Assembly (NCBI GenBank): GCA_027924645.1 | Contig: BSBN01000254.1 | Span: 10,620,001-10,684,000 of the forward strand | Reading direction: 5' to 3' | Origin: Cunninghamia lanceolata | Taxonomy: Eukaryota > Streptophyta > Pinopsida > Cupressales > Cupressaceae | DNA: 64,000 nucleotides | Part shown: in pieces, positions 60,901 to 64,000 of the stretch | How the letters are laid out: each line of letters begins with the position of its first letter | How positions within the stretch are numbered: the first letter of the stretch is position 1 | Made by a program: the position numbers and the translations under genes | The notes under the pieces: model-generated | What the model was told of the DNA's origin: nothing | Seen by the model: the letters and a program-made list of their open reading frames with translations, nothing else | The model's database searches: none

Positions 60901-61310
60901 GACATAATTATTTATTAGCTAAGTAATTTGTTGAATGCATCTAGTAAGATAATTCACCATTATCTTCAACCCCATGTTTATATAAAAATATTGTAAGAAG
61001 CTTGTAGCAAGGTCATCAAATCATTTGATATTTCTCTAAGGTAATGAATAAAACCATTAAATTGCATAGTCCTTTGGTGTTTGAGGAAAAAACTTAGCTA
61101 ATATATTATAGATAAATCAATTGGTGTAGCTATAAAAGATTGTATGTGGATGATTGGATCTCCTTTTACATTGTATACTTCATATCTAGGAGCCATGAAT
61201 TGTACATGTAGTGCATAAGTAATAAGCTCACAAGATAAAGTTGTGTGATGTAAATGATTTCAAGCATTAGAATCCTTCATATTATCTTTTACTCCCTTCT
61301 TTAAGCAACT
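60900..61310 (-). pseudogene. Ty3/gypsy gag remnant
   Basis: Minus strand reads FMAPRYEVYNVKGDPIIHIQ, then in a shifted frame AKFFPQTPKDYAI, WFYSLP and FDDLATSFLQYF. This follows the gypsy gag pattern (F.G..DP..H...F, FP.TL...A..W...LP..SI.SWD.L...FL..F). Upstream (61,800-61,310) it is Ser/Thr/Pro-rich. Heavily broken. Confidence 0.5.
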
Positions 61311-63328
61311 TTCCACTTCTTATAATAGTGTATCTACGGTAGAGGTAGAGACAATGGTGGTATTAGTTGTATGTGAAATAATGGAGGAAGTGTAGTGGGT
61401 TGTGAGGTGAGAGGTGAAGTCATAACCATGGTGCAATGGGTCACTTTATGTGAAGCATTAGTGATGGGGTGAGATGGAAAAATAGTATGAGTAATAGGTT
61501 GGAAAGGAGAAATAGTGTGCTCGATATATAAATGTAGGGTATAAAATTAGTGAGCATGCGAGTAGAATGGTGACATATAGGTGGGATGCTATATGGATTA
61601 GAGATGATACTAGATATCATGAACATATGAGTGTAACCATGGGGAAAGACACATTACGAAATATGGCCAATTGGGAAGGAGCTAAGAACAATGGAAGTAG
61701 GAGTGACACTAGGGTTAATACTGGTGGTGATCATGGAAGTGGTAAGAGTAGGGTTTTTATTAGAATAAGAGAATGGATGAAAAGATAAACCATTAAAAGG
61801 GTTTAATAAAGATCCCATATCTTCTTAAATATATGTGTCATGAAGGCATCTCTCTAGTGTCTTAAAAAAATTGTGTTAATTAACTATAAAATTTTTCTTG
61901 AGTAAATTCATCAATTAAAGCTTTTCAAGTAAGTGAAAGATTTTGTTTACCCAAACATGAATCATGACCATAGTTTTATTTCAATCATCTAGGCGAGTAT
62001 CAACATGAGCACCATTAAAGATATCATAATTGTTAGAATGGGAAGCTGTATTAGGGTTTAGATAAGTATTCCTTCTTAGTGGAAGATTAGGATCATGAGT
62101 ATCTCATTGTATAAACATATGTCAAAGGGTAATCATTCTTTGATGAGAAACAATAGAAAACTATAAGTATGTTAAATCTAAAATAAGAGCAAATGCAAAC
62201 CCTAAAGCTAATGTGTTGATGGGTAGGGTGAGTGAAAGATATGATATAAAAATAAGCACACTAAACCCTAAAGTAAAAATATATCAATGAAGCTAAAAAA
62301 TGGAAAGAGAATCAAATTTTGAAATATAAGGTGTAAAAATAAAAAAAATCTAAAATTTGAAGATCCGAATATTTATGTAAAATCCTAGTGGAAACTAGGT
62401 TGTGTAAGAGTATATGGGTTCACGAAAATGTAAAGAGGAATAACCCTTCCTTAAACTTAATCTAGGCTAATCAAATGAAATGCATTCAACATAGCATAAA
62501 TTAGGATAGATTAATTAAAAAGATCATTTTGGGAGTGTGTAATTTAGAATTAAATTTCAAGCAAGGAAATTAATTGTGATGGATGGTTTATGTAGCTCTA
62601 GGCTTGATGAAGAAGAATACATATGATGTGCTATTGAAGATCAATTATATTGAGGCTAGAAATGATAGATCTCTATGTGTTCTCCACTTTAGATTCCATG
62701 TAGGCTATAACTTTTCCTAGATCCAATTAGCAATCCCAAATCACTTCTATAAGCATAGTTATACTCTATGGTCTATGAATTTGATGTTTTAACTTATCAA
62801 GCTCTAATCCCTAATTCACTGATCTCTATATTTCAATTAGGATAAGCTACATTTAAGAATAACTTTAGGATCTTGTTAGATCACTAGGGAACATGTTCTC
62901 CTAGGTTAACCCCCATGGATAGACTAGTTGTATAGTTATGCTAATGATGATAGGTAACAAGAAAATCATGTAGATATCTAAGGATGATGTGATGCAATGT
63001 TGGATGCTTTTTAGGTGCTATAATTCAAGTGTGAATGACACACTCCTACCTTAAATGAGAATGATATTTGAAACCCAAATGAAATCTAAATAATGCTTGG
63101 GGGTATGAGGATGTTAAATGAATGCCAATAACATCTTTAAATAGGGCACAATGAGTGTAGATTGTATGGAAAAGTATATAGAAATTGATAACATACTATT
63201 TGATGTATAGGAATATGTATAAATAGGAATAGGTAAAGAATAGAAAAATAAACCTAACTTGAAACAAGATTACACCATTTTTAATATGTAAAGAATAGAA
63301 AAATACAAAAAAAATGCATGCTGCACTG
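61311..63328. other. No gene recognised
   Basis: AT-rich, many stops in all frames, no LTR ends or terminal inverted repeats recognised. Confidence 0.45.
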
Positions 63329-63924
63329 CTGATGGGCCAGAATGCAAAAGTAACCACTACTATTGTAGTTGTTTCCCCAAAAAACAACAAAATCTTGCAT
63401 AGAACGAAACGACATTACAATGAATATCCCGAGTTTCAAAGAAATCGTCAACAATGTCTGAGTCGATTACATTTTGACCAGCCGACTATTTTACAAGTGT
63501 CGGCTGATTAAGATTTACCACATGCAACTGGAGTTTGTTAAGCACTTTTACAGATTCAAACAAACATACAATGCTATGCTTCTCTGAAAACAAGTAGCCA
63601 TTTACAAAATCAAAACAAATTGCACCATGCAATTCAGGGGCAATCATGCCAGTTTGTAGATTCATTTAAAATATTGTCATAATGTATTCAGATAAGTCTG
63701 GATTTTCATATTGATTCACATATAAGTATGACGATTATTGTGAACTATGGCCACAACACCTAACAGCTGTGATGAGAATAAAACTTGAACCAGTCCTCCA
63801 TTAGCCAAAGAAAAGCTTTCACCGATTTATTATATACCAGAGTTTATTTTTTTCTTCTCGTCACTTACAAAGAAAAACAGAAGAGCCAATCCATTCACCC
63901 AAAAAAGAGAAGAAAAAGAAAAAC
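63329..63924 (-). repeat. Duplicated 3' flank of WRC-type gene, copy 2
   Basis: Collinear with 9,742-10,388. Contains its own block at 63,441-63,522 with an 8-bp inverted repeat CAGCCGAC/GTCGGCTG (63,479-63,486 and 63,499-63,506) absent from copy 1. Confidence 0.78.
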
Positions 63925-64000
63925 CTATAAACTAAGGACAATTAGCTCACGCTTATATTTTTCTAATAGTTCGGAGAACATTCTGTCATCTGTCTTGCAA
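63925..64000 (-). CDS. C-terminal codons of second WRC-type gene copy, cut by window edge
   Basis: Minus strand ends DDRMFSELLEKYKRELIVLSL then TAG at 63,925-63,927, one residue different from the copy at 10,389 in the last 15. The rest lies outside the window, so whether this copy is intact or carries the WRC motif is unknown. Confidence 0.55.
   Translation of the reverse strand, partial: CKTDDRMFSELLEKYKRELIVLSL

Noticed and set aside
1..64000. Search for a bacterial, viral-defence or secondary-metabolite gene cluster, tRNA or rRNA genes
   Set aside because: Nothing of the kind is visible; the window is retrotransposon DNA with one degraded gene-like locus.

Overview
Repeat-rich plant nuclear DNA, most likely from a conifer or other gymnosperm. 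Plant-type features are a WRC zinc-finger motif, a plant mobile domain (PMD), Tat-like Ty3/gypsy elements with a plant-type second RNase H, and Copia elements primed by initiator tRNA-Met. The conifer call is inference, from low gene density, deep nesting and old, stop-riddled elements. No intact host gene is visible, nor any rRNA, tRNA, CRISPR array or bacterial gene.

Layout. 1-4.8 kb: Tat-like Ty3/gypsy element on the minus strand, with an RNase H tail cut by the window edge, protease, gag, primer site and LTR. 4.9-7.1 kb: a decayed sense ORF of about 740 codons just upstream of that LTR. 8.85-9.3 kb: LINE reverse transcriptase scrap. 9.7-11.2 kb: WRC-motif pseudogene and its 3' flank; the flank and C-terminal codons recur at 63.3-64.0 kb. 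11.2-12.7 kb: 143-bp tandem repeats and an AT-rich block that is copied at 44 kb. 15.07-22.77 kb: structurally complete Copia-type element A (LTRs, Met primer site, polypurine tract, perfect target duplication GGTTT) carrying gag remnants and an acidic ORF but no pol; it sits inside another element's LTR. 24-25.4 kb: remnant D. 27.08-31.28 kb: Copia element B (minus, duplication AATAT) with an internal deletion. 33.06-40.76 kb: 3' half of a plus-strand Tat element with RNase H, integrase, an antisense PMD ORF, polypurine tract and 3' LTR.

An 8.5-kb duplication dominates the middle. Unit 1 (35,375-43,966) and unit 2 (44,987-53,507) are separated by filler DNA, of which 946 bp matches 11.76-12.73 kb. 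Around unit 2 a nest can be peeled apart. An old plus-strand Copia element was hit in gag by the Tat element and by a minus-strand LINE (50.65-55.38 kb, degenerate 18-bp target duplication). It was also hit by a Copia-like solo LTR (duplication GGTCC), itself hit by short element C (55,915-59,401, duplication AATAG). Host Copia reading resumes after each insertion.

The most interesting theme is that elements of three classes (Ty3/gypsy, Copia, LINE) carry or adjoin extra ORFs unrelated to replication enzymes. The LINE has about 2 kb of extra coding sequence after its RNase H, inside its target duplications. Much of the decay is C-to-T or G-to-A, often at CAG, TGG and CG sites, as expected of heavily methylated plant DNA. 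All assignments are from reading translations by eye; no search was run.
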